Both the position numbers and the translations under genes were made by a program. A stretch of DNA of 26,371 nucleotides, from NCBI GenBank assembly GCA_002403095.1, contig DHHC01000024.1, positions 1,967 to 28,337 on the forward strand. The letters run 5' to 3'. Of the stretch, positions 7,038 through 14,894 are shown one piece after another. Under the pieces are notes generated by a model. It was not told the origin of the DNA. It worked only from the letters and a program-made list of their open reading frames with translations, and ran no database searches. Position 1 is the first letter of the stretch, and every line of letters begins with the position of its first letter. This DNA comes from Leptolinea sp. UBA4782 (GTDB lineage: Bacteria > Chloroflexota > Anaerolineae > Anaerolineales > Anaerolineaceae).

Positions 7038-8567
7038 TCATACCAGGCTGTACAAGTCATGCATCAGGTCCTTGTTGCGCTCATACAACTCCCGGTACAC
7101 CCGGTAATACTTCTCATAAACCGCATGGGTCGCCGCATCCGGTTCAACCGTCTTAACGTAATTCATCCAGCGCCTAATGTCGTGATAGCTGGAGAACACC
7201 CCTGCGCCCATGCCCGCCAGGAAGGTGTCACCGTAGGATGCCCCCACTGTAACAGCAGGTACCCGCTGCACCACATTACACGCATCTGATACTGCCTGCA
7301 GCCAGACCGGGTTCTTGGTACCTCCGCCAACTGCAACCACCTCTTCCGGTTCACCTTCATGCTGGCGCAGGATTTCAAAATGATGGTTGATACCGTATGC
7401 CACCCCTTCGAGCGCTGCCCTGAAGAGGTGTGCCCGGGTGTGTGCCAGAGTCAACCCAAAATAGGTACCGCGTGCGCGCGGGTCGTTGACCGGGGTGCGT
7501 TCGCCGCTGAAATACGGCAACACCACCAGCCCTTCCGATCCTGGCGGTATCGATGCTGCCTGCTCCACCAGCACCCCGTAGGCATTCTTCCCGCTTTCCT
7601 GCTCCTGCTGTACCAGGTCGGGCGCCAGCTGGTCGCGGAACCAGCGGGTCAATGCGCCGCTGGTAGCCATACCGGCAGCAATGGCGCTGGTACCTTCAAA
7701 GACGTAGCGGCAAGCCCACAGGCGCTCATCGATGATCGGTTTGCTCTGGATGATGTACATGAAGATCGTCGAGCCGTACATCAACATCATCTGTCCGGGG
7801 CTGACCACACCCACACTGACCGACTCTGCCGCTGCGTCCACTGTTCCCACCACCACGGGCGTGCCTTCTGCCAGCCCGGTAGCTTCTGCTGCTTTGCGGG
7901 TAACCTTGCCGGCGATATCCGGTCCCCAGGCCAGCTCTGGCAGGCGGTCCACCTCGATAATGCCCTCACAGAAAGCCGCGTCCCAACGGCAATTCTTGAT
8001 GTCATACAGCGGGTTGTAAAATGATGCCTGCAGGTGATCCATGACGAACCGCCCGGTCAGGCGGGCAACCATAAACGTGGAGGCGCTCAAGATCTTGTGT
8101 GCTTTGCGGTACACCTCGGGCTCGTTGTTCTTCAGCCACAGGATCTTGGGGCCGACAGCCTGCGAGGAAAGCTCATTACCAGTTTGCTCAAACAGGGTTT
8201 GCTTGCCGTACTTTTGCTCAAGAAAAGCGATTTCAGCCGTGGCGCGCGTGTCGATCCCATAAAGAACCCCCATTCGGAGGGGATTGCCATCTCTATCCAC
8301 CGGCAGCATGCAGGGACCAATGGCGCTGCAACCCACCGCCAGGATCGCCTTCGGGTCAATGCCCGTTTCCTGCAGCAAAGCGCGGGTGATGGCGCAAAAA
8401 TCGCCCCACCAGACTTCTTCGGGGTCGTGCTCTGCCCAACCCTGCCGCGGGATCAGCATAGTGTGGGGTTTGACCTGCACATTAACAACTTTTCCATCCA
8501 GGGTGGTGATCACACCCTTGGATTCATAAGTCCCAATATCCACTCCCAGTAAATAACCGTCGCTCAT
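7038..8567 (-). CDS. FGGY-family carbohydrate kinase, paralogue 1
   Basis: The protein has 509 residues, the usual FGGY length. The first nucleotide-binding loop is VDIGTYESKG (residues 9-18). A candidate catalytic base is D244 in GTVDAAAES. The FGGY signature region is in the C-terminal domain (PYFSGERTPVNDPRARG followed by a GLTLAHTRAHLFRAALEGVAYG-type stretch), and the adenosine loop is VAVGGGTKN. It resembles xylulokinase-type kinases, but the sugar cannot be assigned. It is the last gene of the leftward ABC-transporter operon, 110 nt after the permease stop, so it probably phosphorylates the imported sugar. A close paralogue sits at 19812-21347; the two align without gaps over the first 250 residues. 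Confidence 0.92.
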   Translation of the reverse strand: MSDGYLLGVDIGTYESKGVITTLDGKVVNVQVKPHTMLIPRQGWAEHDPEEVWWGDFCAITRALLQETGIDPKAILAVGCSAIGPCMLPVDRDGNPLRMGVLYGIDTRATAEIAFLEQKYGKQTLFEQTGNELSSQAVGPKILWLKNNEPEVYRKAHKILSASTFMVARLTGRFVMDHLQASFYNPLYDIKNCRWDAAFCEGIIEVDRLPELAWGPDIAGKVTRKAAEATGLAEGTPVVVGTVDAAAESVSVGVVSPGQMMLMYGSTIFMYIIQSKPIIDERLWACRYVFEGTSAIAAGMATSGALTRWFRDQLAPDLVQQEQESGKNAYGVLVEQAASIPPGSEGLVVLPYFSGERTPVNDPRARGTYFGLTLAHTRAHLFRAALEGVAYGINHHFEILRQHEGEPEEVVAVGGGTKNPVWLQAVSDACNVVQRVPAVTVGASYGDTFLAGMGAGVFSSYHDIRRWMNYVKTVEPDAATHAVYEKYYRVYRELYERNKDLMHDLYSLV

Positions 8568-8597
8568 GGCAGCCTCACATTGATGATATTTTATTGG

Positions 8598-8606
8598 ATT
8601 CTAGCA
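8598..8606 (-). promoter_or_regulatory. Candidate extended -10 promoter for FGGY kinase 1
   Basis: Read on the minus strand, TGC-TAGAAT is an extended -10 element about 30 nt before the kinase start. No good -35 is visible. It could provide transcription of the kinase independent of the transporter operon. Confidence 0.33.
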
Positions 8607-8621
8607 TAGACCCGGAAACCA

Positions 8622-8651
8622 TACCGCCCGGAAGCTGACTTCCAGGCGGTA
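8622..8651 (-). other. Intercistronic hairpin between permease and kinase 1
   Basis: A 12-bp stem with one mismatch (TACCGCC-C-GGAAG / CTTCC-A-GGCGGTA) has a CTGA tetraloop. The T-run lies on the plus-strand side (8656-8661), which is upstream for the leftward operon. It is therefore more likely an mRNA-stability or partial attenuation element than a terminator of this operon. Confidence 0.55.
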
Positions 8652-8677
8652 GGAATTTTTTCTCTGCATCAACCGGT

Positions 8678-9772
8678 TTAGGCCGGTTTTGGCTTCTTTA
8701 TACTTGCCCGCTGCTTTCTGCGTTCACTGACCACATTGATGATCATGAACAGGATGATCAGGGCACCCCAGGAGAACATCTTGAAGAAATTTGCCCCTGG
8801 AGATCGGAAGAGCAGCATGTTCAACCCGGTTGAGAGGAACTGCAGCGAGAAGACCGCAAGCACAAGCCCAAGGATCTTGCCGAAGCCGCCGTTCACATTG
8901 ACACCGCCGAGCACTGCGATCAGCAGTGCCTGCAGCACGTATGAAGCGCCATAGTCAGGGTTAGCAGAGTTGGTCCGTCCTAGGATCACAATGCCTGCCA
9001 GTGCTGCCAGCATACCGCTCAGGGCATAAGTCCGCAGCAATACTTTGCGGTTGTCGATTCCGGAGAAGATGGAGGCTTTCGGATTTGAACCCAGCAGGTA
9101 AAGTTTCAAACCGAAGGATGAGTTGTTCATTACCACGATCATAATTACCGCAACAGCTGCAAATATGATCAGCGGGATCGGGATACCAGCCACATAGCCG
9201 TTTCCGATCTTCTGGAAGGCTTCAATGCCGAAAAAGCCGGTTCCCTTGGTAATGACAAAAGCAAAACCGGTAAAGAGGGTCATCGAACCCAGGGTTGCCA
9301 GCATAGCCGGGATTCCAACATAAGCAATTAAGAATCCGTTCAGCAAACCGCACACGATGCCAATAACCAGGCCAATCACAATGGCAAGGAAAACTGCTAA
9401 CCCTACCTGTGGCTCAGCCACATTCGGCCCAGCCAGCCTGGTCAGAATTACACTGCATAAAATACCGGTCAGGTTTGCTACCGAGTTTAAGGAAAGGTCA
9501 ATACCACCGGTAATCATGGCCAACGCCATGGCAATTCCCAGGATTCCAATCTCAGACATCTGGAAACCCATGGATTGGAAATTCAACACTCTGGGGAATT
9601 TGGTGGGCATCAACAAGGACATAACGATAAAAATTCCTACCGTAATGAGGAACAGGCGCATCAAGTTCCAGTCCTGGATTTTGAGAAATCGGGTGGCATT
9701 GAACCGTTCCTGGAACGAATTCTTGCCGTTACCGTTATCGTTATTATCAAGATGATTGTTATAGTCAGACAT
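8678..9772 (-). CDS. Sugar ABC transporter permease, RbsC/LsrD type
   Basis: The protein has 364 residues. A hydrophilic, Asn-rich N-terminus (about 40 residues) precedes multiple hydrophobic segments, beginning LFLITVGIFIVMSLL. Hallmarks of the BPD_transp_2 family are AMALAMITGGIDLSLNSVANLTG, the cytoplasmic coupling loop GLKLYLLGSNPKASIFSGID, and the late ALLIAVLGGVNVNGGFG segment. It forms a membrane channel together with the second permease, as the two different permeases of LsrC/LsrD or YtfT/YjfF systems do. It lies 23 nt after the other permease and shares its operon. The N-terminal extension is longer than usual. Confidence 0.9.
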   Translation of the reverse strand: MSDYNNHLDNNDNGNGKNSFQERFNATRFLKIQDWNLMRLFLITVGIFIVMSLLMPTKFPRVLNFQSMGFQMSEIGILGIAMALAMITGGIDLSLNSVANLTGILCSVILTRLAGPNVAEPQVGLAVFLAIVIGLVIGIVCGLLNGFLIAYVGIPAMLATLGSMTLFTGFAFVITKGTGFFGIEAFQKIGNGYVAGIPIPLIIFAAVAVIMIVVMNNSSFGLKLYLLGSNPKASIFSGIDNRKVLLRTYALSGMLAALAGIVILGRTNSANPDYGASYVLQALLIAVLGGVNVNGGFGKILGLVLAVFSLQFLSTGLNMLLFRSPGANFFKMFSWGALIILFMIINVVSERRKQRASIKKPKPA

Positions 9773-9795
9773 GCTAATCTGTGCTCCTTATCTGC

Positions 9796-10797
9796 TTATT
9801 CAGCCAGGTTGGTTTTAACCCGCTTTGCTGCTTGCATATTCTGATAAGCAGGGATACCAGTACCAATGATCAGGATAATGCCCAGCACCACTTTCTGCCA
9901 TTCGGAGGGTACACCGATCAGGATCAGGCTGTTATTCATGACCACCACCAGGGCAACACCCAGCAAAGTGCCCAGCACAGTTCCCCGTCCGCCAGTTACC
10001 AACGCACCGCCCAGCACCACAGCGGCAATGGTGTTCAACTCGGTACCTACCAGGTCGAATGGGTTGCCTTGTTTATAGTGGGCGCCGTGAATGATGCCGC
10101 CGATGCCCGCCAGCATACCTACAAAGCCGTAGATAAAGAACTGGGTGCGGATAACATTGATACCAGAACGTTCTGCGGCTTCGCGGGAACCACCGATAGC
10201 GAAGATATTGCGTCCGATCATGGTAAAACGCAAGAGAAGGTAGACCACAATCACTACAGCCACCAGGATCAGGATGCCGGATTGCAATCCGGTAATGGCG
10301 CCAGTTGGTGTTACGGTGGTGATCAGATTAGAACGTGAGAAACGCAGCATTCCATCGGGAACATTATTGATATACTTGCTGCCGATGAAAAAAAGCAAGA
10401 AACCATGGAAGAGGCTTTGGGTACCCAGGGTAGCGATTAATGTTGGTATTCTGAAGAAACCAATAATGCTTGCATTGATCAAGCCCATCAGCAGCCCGAT
10501 TAGCGCGGAAATGATCAAAGCTACTAGAAAACTGCCTTCATAATTAATGGCGAAAAGTATTTTGATGGTGATGTACATCGACGAGACGGCGATGGCAGTG
10601 AATGAGACATCAAAACCGCCGGAGATAATCACAATTAGTGTACCCATTGCGAAAATCCCCATGGTGATCGAACTGCGCAACAGGTCAAAGACGTTTTGCA
10701 GCGAGAAAAAGACCGGGCTCTTGATCCCGATGAAAACACAGAGCAGGATCAAAATTACAGCTACATAAAATTCATTCGTTCGTAAAAACTTTTTCAT
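9796..10797 (-). CDS. Sugar ABC transporter permease, RbsC/LsrC type
   Basis: The protein has 333 residues, mostly hydrophobic, with roughly eight to ten membrane segments. Family hallmarks are MGTLIVIISGGFDVSFTAIA near the N-terminus, the coupling loop GRNIFAIGGSREAAERSGI that contacts the ATPase, and AAVVLGGALVTGGRGTVLGT in the C-terminal third. It is encoded 41 nt after the ATPase gene and 23 nt before the second permease. The two permeases differ clearly from each other, so the transporter is probably a heterodimeric channel. Its ribosome-binding site is weak, which suggests coupled translation within the operon. Confidence 0.92.
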   Translation of the reverse strand: MKKFLRTNEFYVAVILILLCVFIGIKSPVFFSLQNVFDLLRSSITMGIFAMGTLIVIISGGFDVSFTAIAVSSMYITIKILFAINYEGSFLVALIISALIGLLMGLINASIIGFFRIPTLIATLGTQSLFHGFLLFFIGSKYINNVPDGMLRFSRSNLITTVTPTGAITGLQSGILILVAVVIVVYLLLRFTMIGRNIFAIGGSREAAERSGINVIRTQFFIYGFVGMLAGIGGIIHGAHYKQGNPFDLVGTELNTIAAVVLGGALVTGGRGTVLGTLLGVALVVVMNNSLILIGVPSEWQKVVLGIILIIGTGIPAYQNMQAAKRVKTNLAE

Positions 10798-10838
10798 AGG
10801 ATAACCCTTAATACTAATGTATTTGAGCGGAAGATGGG

Positions 10839-12335
10839 CTAACCCTCTGCCAGCTTCTCTGCCAGTTCATTCTCAGTGATCTGTGATGCCTGGAATTCAT
10901 CCACGATCTTACCACCACGCATCAGCAGGATCCGGTTACAGATATGCAGCAACTCAGGGATATCATCTGACATCACCAGAACGCCCAATCCTTCGCCCGC
11001 CAGCCTCTTGATGATCTCATGCAGTTCGGATTTCGAACCAATATCGACACCAACGGTTGGGCCATTCAAGATAAGCATTCGGGGATTGCTTGCCAGCCAT
11101 TTTGCCAGCACCACACGCTGCTGGTTGCCACCCGAGAGACTCTTGGCTGGATTATCAGCTGAATCTGTCTTGATGCTCAGGTCCTTAACCCATGTATCGA
11201 TCTCTTTCTGTTTGGTGTTCTTGTCGATGAGCCCGATCTTGGAAAGCAGCTTGTTGACAATACTAACTACAATATTGTTCCCGATCGAATGCTCCAGGAA
11301 AAGACCTTCTGTCAGGCGATCTTCCGGCACATACCCGATGCCGTGTTTCAGGGCATCCTGGGGGTTGTTAATTTTGACCGCTTTCCCTTCTATCTGAATA
11401 CTACCCTTATCGGCAGGGTTGATTCCAAATAAAGCCAGGGCAAGTTCAGTTCTGCCAGAACCCAGCAGCCCAGTTACACCAATGACCTCCTGCTTGTAAA
11501 GATCAAAAGACACATCCTTAAACCTGCCGGTAGAGGATAAGTTATTCAATGATAACAAAGGAGTTCCGGACTTGTTCTGGTCGCCAAAATCGTAACTATC
11601 GGATTCAATCTTCCTGCCAGTCATGTAGTAAACCATTTTGGACTGGTCAAATTCTTTTGCATCCGCGTCGATGATCTTTTTTCCATTCCTGAAGACCATG
11701 GTGCGGTCAGCAATTTCCAGCACTTCATTCAGCTTGTGGCTGACGAACATGGTTGAGATCCCGCGCGCCTTCAGGTCGTTGATCACTTTAAAAAGTGACT
11801 TTACTTCCCTGCCTGTTAATGCAGTTGTGGGCTCGTCCATGATGATCAGTTTGGCATCTTGCAGCAGTGCACGCGAAATAGCAATCAGCTGTTTATCCGC
11901 CACGGACATTGTGCCAACCAGGCTGTCAAGATCCATTTTGATATTGATACTTTCCAGCGCTGCTCGGGCAACTTGTTGGGCTTCCTTCTTATGGAAGAAC
12001 TTGCGGTTTTCAGAAAGCTGTTTGTTCAGCGCAATATTCTCGGCTACAGTGAAATTTGGGAAGAGGGAAAAATCCTGATAAATGATCTGGATACCTTCAC
12101 GAATGGTATCAATGGGATGAAGTCGCTTATAAGATTTGCCAGAAATGATAATTTCGCCTTCGTCCGGCTCATACACGCCCGCAATGATTTTGATCATGGT
12201 GGACTTACCTGAACCATTTTCACCGACCAGACAGTGGATCTCGCCTTTTCGTACTTCAAAACTCACATCATCTAATGCGTGAACCCCTGCAAAAGACTTA
12301 CTGATATTTTTTACTTCCAGAAACTTTTCAGCCAT
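10839..12335 (-). CDS. Sugar ABC transporter double ATPase, RbsA/LsrA type
   Basis: The protein has 498 residues with two nucleotide-binding domains. NBD1 has a normal Walker A (GENGSGKST) and Walker B with catalytic Glu (LIIMDEPTTAL), but a degenerate signature (GTMSVADKQLIAISRALL). NBD2 has a Walker A without the Lys (LGSGRTEL), a canonical LSGGNQQRVVLAKWL signature, and a Walker B written LILNGPTVGVD, where the usual Asp-Glu pair is Asn-Gly. Asymmetry is usual in this family, but loss of both acidic residues in NBD2 is stronger than in E. coli RbsA. It energises uptake through the two downstream permeases. The gap of 130 nt from the binding-protein gene contains a strong hairpin. Confidence 0.93.
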   Translation of the reverse strand: MAEKFLEVKNISKSFAGVHALDDVSFEVRKGEIHCLVGENGSGKSTMIKIIAGVYEPDEGEIIISGKSYKRLHPIDTIREGIQIIYQDFSLFPNFTVAENIALNKQLSENRKFFHKKEAQQVARAALESINIKMDLDSLVGTMSVADKQLIAISRALLQDAKLIIMDEPTTALTGREVKSLFKVINDLKARGISTMFVSHKLNEVLEIADRTMVFRNGKKIIDADAKEFDQSKMVYYMTGRKIESDSYDFGDQNKSGTPLLSLNNLSSTGRFKDVSFDLYKQEVIGVTGLLGSGRTELALALFGINPADKGSIQIEGKAVKINNPQDALKHGIGYVPEDRLTEGLFLEHSIGNNIVVSIVNKLLSKIGLIDKNTKQKEIDTWVKDLSIKTDSADNPAKSLSGGNQQRVVLAKWLASNPRMLILNGPTVGVDIGSKSELHEIIKRLAGEGLGVLVMSDDIPELLHICNRILLMRGGKIVDEFQASQITENELAEKLAEG

Positions 12336-12390
12336 ATTACATCTCGCATGGTGTTTTTTTAACGAGGAGATAGAATACCCCTCTAATAAT

Positions 12391-12430
12391 AAGGGAGCGG
12401 CTATTACAGAATAGAATTAGCCGCTCCCTT
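12391..12430 (-). other. Stem-loop between binding-protein and ATPase genes
   Basis: A perfect 13-bp stem (AAGGGAGCGGCTA / TAGCCGCTCCCTT) with a 14-nt loop is followed on the minus strand by only a short mixed AT stretch. In transporter operons such hairpins commonly protect the binding-protein message and lower expression of the membrane genes. Here that is inferred from position: 35 nt after the binding-protein stop. Confidence 0.75.
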
Positions 12431-12465
12431 TATGATGCTACATACTATATTCTTGGGTCAAAATG

Positions 12466-13485
12466 TTAGAAAGGATAATCATCAACATTTTCGGCAGTGA
12501 CATCAACCCACGCCTGACCGTAGAAGACTTTACCAACCAGTTTGATGCTCTCGTAACCAGCAACACCCAGGTCCATACCATCGGTCGGAGTTTCGCCGTT
12601 GAGGATCATCAGGGCGAGTTTGTTCATGCCATAACCGGCAAGGGAGGGATCCCAGAAACCGATTGAATCAACTGCACCGGTTTTGAGGTATTTGCCTGCC
12701 ATGGAGGGCATGCTGGTACCAACAACTGCAATCTGATCCTGGAGGCCGGCTTCTTCAACTGCCTGACCGAAACCAACAACATCATTGGCGGAAGAACCCT
12801 GCATACCCTTGAGGTTCGGGTAGGCTTTCAGGATTTCTTTACCCTTTTCGTATGCCTTCTGGGCATCGTCATAGGATTCGTTCTTGTCGCCCATGAGGGT
12901 CATGTTGGGGTAGTTTGCTTTCTGGTAAGCGATGGCTGCGTCAACCCATTCGTTGTGGGTCTTGGAGGTCAAGGAACCAACCATGACCACATATTCGCCT
13001 TCTTCGCCCATCATCTCAGCAAGTTGTTTCATGAAGTGCTCACCGTAGCCAGCGTTGTCGAATGCTTCGAGGTCGAAGTTGACGTTCTGCTGGTTGGAGG
13101 CTTCATGGCTGATTACAACAATACCCTGGTCCATGGCTTTCTTGAGGACCGGCTCGAGGCTGTCGGGCTGGAAGGGGACGACACAGATAGCGTCTACGCC
13201 CTGGGCGATCAAATCTTCGATCACCTGGACCTGCTGGGCAGCATCAGCTTCGGCAGGGCCCTGCTGGAAGGTGGTAACATTCGGGTAATCAACGCCGAAT
13301 TGTTTGACACCAGTTTCCATCCGGTCAAACCAGGCAACACCAGTCAGCTTGACGACGGTAGCGATTGTATAATTGCCACCTTCTTCAGCGACAGGTGCTT
13401 CGGTTGCTGCGGTTTTGGGGGCGCAGCTGACAAGCATGGAGAGCACAACCAATGCTGTCAAAACAAATAATAAACTTTTCTTCAT
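12466..13485 (-). CDS. LsrB/RhaS-like sugar-binding lipoprotein
   Basis: The protein has 339 residues from ATG 13485. The frame opens four codons earlier at a GTG, but that GTG overlaps a GAGGAG ribosome-binding site that fits the ATG better. A lipoprotein signal peptide ends in the lipobox LVSC (Cys21). The mature part is a periplasmic-binding-protein fold of the ribose/AI-2 class: VVKLTGVAWFDRMETG, then AIVGT-like and GFWDPSLAGYGMNKLAL segments, ending NVDDYPF. The sequence pattern is close to LsrB and rhamnose-binding RhaS. By hand alignment the LsrB ligand Lys is kept (K46), but the Asp-Asp-Gln-Pro contacts are not, so AI-2 itself is doubtful. It is first in the leftward uptake operon. 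Confidence 0.92.
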   Translation of the reverse strand: MKKSLLFVLTALVVLSMLVSCAPKTAATEAPVAEEGGNYTIATVVKLTGVAWFDRMETGVKQFGVDYPNVTTFQQGPAEADAAQQVQVIEDLIAQGVDAICVVPFQPDSLEPVLKKAMDQGIVVISHEASNQQNVNFDLEAFDNAGYGEHFMKQLAEMMGEEGEYVVMVGSLTSKTHNEWVDAAIAYQKANYPNMTLMGDKNESYDDAQKAYEKGKEILKAYPNLKGMQGSSANDVVGFGQAVEEAGLQDQIAVVGTSMPSMAGKYLKTGAVDSIGFWDPSLAGYGMNKLALMILNGETPTDGMDLGVAGYESIKLVGKVFYGQAWVDVTAENVDDYPF

Positions 13486-13589
13486 TTTACTCCTCACTCC
13501 ATTCAGAAATTTGGTATTCTGTAAAGCACAAATTGTTGGTATTTCTAATGTTCAGCTCCGCTTCTTGCACCTCCTTTCACGGTCATATA

Positions 13590-13610
13590 TTCTACCCGTA
13601 ATTGGTAGAA
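13590..13610. promoter_or_regulatory. Palindrome in the transporter leader, candidate operator
   Basis: TTCTACC, a 7-nt spacer and GGTAGAA form a perfect 7-bp inverted repeat about 20-40 nt downstream of the predicted leftward start point. It could be a repressor site or an RNA hairpin. No second copy was found in the window. Confidence 0.4.
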
Positions 13611-13634
13611 ATGTTAAGACAAATATTAAACGGT

Positions 13635-13664
13635 ATTATAGACCTCTTTAATAAATTTGGGCAA
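13635..13664 (-). promoter_or_regulatory. Promoter of the ABC transporter-kinase operon
   Basis: On the minus strand, TTGCCC (13664-13659) and a perfect TATAAT (13640-13635) are separated by 18 nt. An inverted repeat TATTAAA / TTTAATA (13624-13630 and 13647-13653) is centred on the -10 and could be a repressor site. The transcript would have a leader of about 140 nt. Confidence 0.65.
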
Positions 13665-13740
13665 GAGTCGCCTATTAAAGTGCAATGTTTAACACCGAAA
13701 ATGATTGCTTTTTTCGTCTTGACCATTCTACATGAGAGCT

Positions 13741-13770
13741 TGAAATGAGTCAATAGAACTTATCATTTCA
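13741..13770. promoter_or_regulatory. Inverted repeat TGAAATGA-N14-TCATTTCA, candidate regulator site
   Basis: Two perfect 8-bp arms at 13741-13748 and 13763-13770 lie between the two divergent promoters. A third GAAATGA occurs at 13830-13836, inside the regulator promoter spacer. The position suits an activator or a distal operator; the binding protein is unknown. Confidence 0.4.
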
Positions 13771-13813
13771 CATGATCCGCTCGCTTCTCATCCAGGAATA
13801 CCATATATCTCTA

Positions 13814-13842
13814 TTGACTTTTCAAAGACGAAATGATATACT
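13814..13842 (+). promoter_or_regulatory. Promoter of the SorC regulator-E1/E2 operon
   Basis: TTGACT (13814-13819), a 17-nt spacer and TATACT (13837-13842) are present, with a TG one base upstream of the -10. This is the best sigma-70-type promoter in the region and lies about 60 nt before ATG 13902. Confidence 0.8.
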
Positions 13843-13873
13843 CACTTTAGTGAATTATTATTCACATAAGTGA
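13842..13873. promoter_or_regulatory. SorC-type operator, 32-bp near-perfect palindrome
   Basis: The site starts at the last base of the regulator's -10 and covers the predicted transcription start. It contains two copies of a smaller palindrome, TCACTTTAGTGA (13842-13853) and TCACATAAGTGA (13862-13873), spaced 20 bp centre to centre, so that both lie on the same DNA face. The whole is also symmetric, with three mismatched pairs. This suits binding of a dimer-of-dimers or tetramer, as SorC/DeoR-type regulators form, and suggests autorepression of the regulator and E1/E2 genes. Confidence 0.72.
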
Positions 13874-13901
13874 TAACACTTGGACACTGCGGAAAGAGCG
13901 C

Positions 13902-14891
13902 ATGAACGACAGTTTGATCCAGCATGACAGAACCAGTTTACTGGCACAGGTAGCCGAGATGTATTACATCGACGGTATGGATCAGACTGCCATCGCCGAA
14001 ATTGTAGGGGTTACCCGCTCCATGGTCTCCCGCATGCTGACAGATGCCCGCAACCGCGGCATTGTCGAGATCCGTATCCACCACCCCCTGCATGCAGAAC
14101 ACAACCTCGAACAACAATTGAAACAATTGACAGGCATCCGGGATGTGTTCGTGGTATCCGTGCGCAGCCATGATGACCACAGCCGCCTGCTGGCAGAGCT
14201 GGGCCATGCCGCCGCTTCGGTTTTTCAGCGCTTTGTAGAACCGGGAAAATCGATCGGCATCGCCTGGGGTACTACCGTCAGTGCAGTCATTAACGCGCTG
14301 GAGGTCAACACCAGCCTGCCGGTGAAGGTCATCCAGCTTATTGGCGCCCTGGGAGCCCGCAACCAGGAATACGATGGTCACGCCCTGGTGTTAAGGCTGG
14401 CAAACAAACTGGGCGGCGAAGGGTACTTCATTAATGCCCCCTATCTCTGCCAGACGCCCGAGATTGCCCGTGCTTTTATGGATGCCCCCGGCATCCGCGA
14501 GACAATAGACCTGGGCAAACAGGTGGATGTTGCCCTGCTGGGTATTGGAACCACCGAGCTGCAGTTCTCCAGCTATTTCCTGGCGGGTTATGTCGACGAA
14601 CAAGAGATTGCCCGCCTGCAATCCGAGGGAGCAGTGGGCGATATTGCCGGCAACCACTTCGACCTGGATGGAAACATTATTAAAGATGGTTTTACGAGCA
14701 GGCAGATCACCATTTCAAGCGATGCCCTCATGCAGATCCCAACCCGGATTAGTGTGGCCGGGGGTCCAGGAAAAACAAATGCAGTCATTGGCGCCCTGCG
14801 CTCAGGACTGGTCAATGTGCTAGTTACAGACAGCATTACAGCGAGGAATATTCTCGCTAGCATTCAAGGAATCAACCCATTGGAGGTATAA
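13902..14891 (+). CDS. SorC/LsrR-family sugar-responsive transcriptional regulator
   Basis: The protein has 329 residues. The N-terminal helix-turn-helix (about 13-58) reads LLAQVAEMYYIDGMDQTAIAE and then GVTRSMVSRMLTDARNRGIVEI, the canonical SorC family pattern. The rest is the sugar-binding domain (about 65-325) with GIAWGTTVSAVINAL, VDVALLGIGT and VAGGPGKTNAVIGALRSG, related to the effector domains of LsrR and DeoR proteins that bind phosphorylated sugars. It is transcribed divergently from the transporter operon and is followed, with no gap, by the E1alpha gene. It probably senses a phosphorylated intermediate made by the FGGY or DhaKL kinases. The operator-like palindrome upstream suggests autoregulation. 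Confidence 0.95.
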   Translation: MNDSLIQHDRTSLLAQVAEMYYIDGMDQTAIAEIVGVTRSMVSRMLTDARNRGIVEIRIHHPLHAEHNLEQQLKQLTGIRDVFVVSVRSHDDHSRLLAELGHAAASVFQRFVEPGKSIGIAWGTTVSAVINALEVNTSLPVKVIQLIGALGARNQEYDGHALVLRLANKLGGEGYFINAPYLCQTPEIARAFMDAPGIRETIDLGKQVDVALLGIGTTELQFSSYFLAGYVDEQEIARLQSEGAVGDIAGNHFDLDGNIIKDGFTSRQITISSDALMQIPTRISVAGGPGKTNAVIGALRSGLVNVLVTDSITARNILASIQGINPLEV

Positions 14892-14894
14892 ATG
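14881..14894 (+). promoter_or_regulatory. Ribosome-binding site inside the regulator's last codons, stop abutting start
   Basis: TGGAGGT (14881-14887) lies within the last codons of the regulator. Its TAA stop (14889-14891) directly abuts the ATG of E1alpha (14892). E1alpha translation is therefore probably coupled to that of the regulator. Confidence 0.75.

Larger units (their letters stand above)
13486..13901. other. Divergent regulatory region between transporter operon and SorC regulator
   Basis: This 416-nt gap holds no convincing gene. It contains the leftward transporter promoter (13635-13664), a palindrome in its leader (13590-13610), an inverted repeat near the middle (13741-13770), the rightward regulator promoter (13814-13842) and a long operator-like palindrome (13842-13873). 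These are listed separately. The transporter leader is about 140 nt long; I recognise no riboswitch in it. Confidence 0.8.

Noticed and set aside
8622..8661. Terminator between the permease and FGGY kinase 1
   Set aside because: The T-run is on the plus-strand side. For the leftward operon the stem is followed by a GC-containing stretch, so it does not look like a terminator in the direction that matters.
12466..13485. Calling the binding protein a true AI-2 receptor (LsrB)
   Set aside because: Only the ligand Lys and one Ala of the recalled LsrB contact residues seem to be conserved by hand alignment, and LsrF and LsrG are absent.
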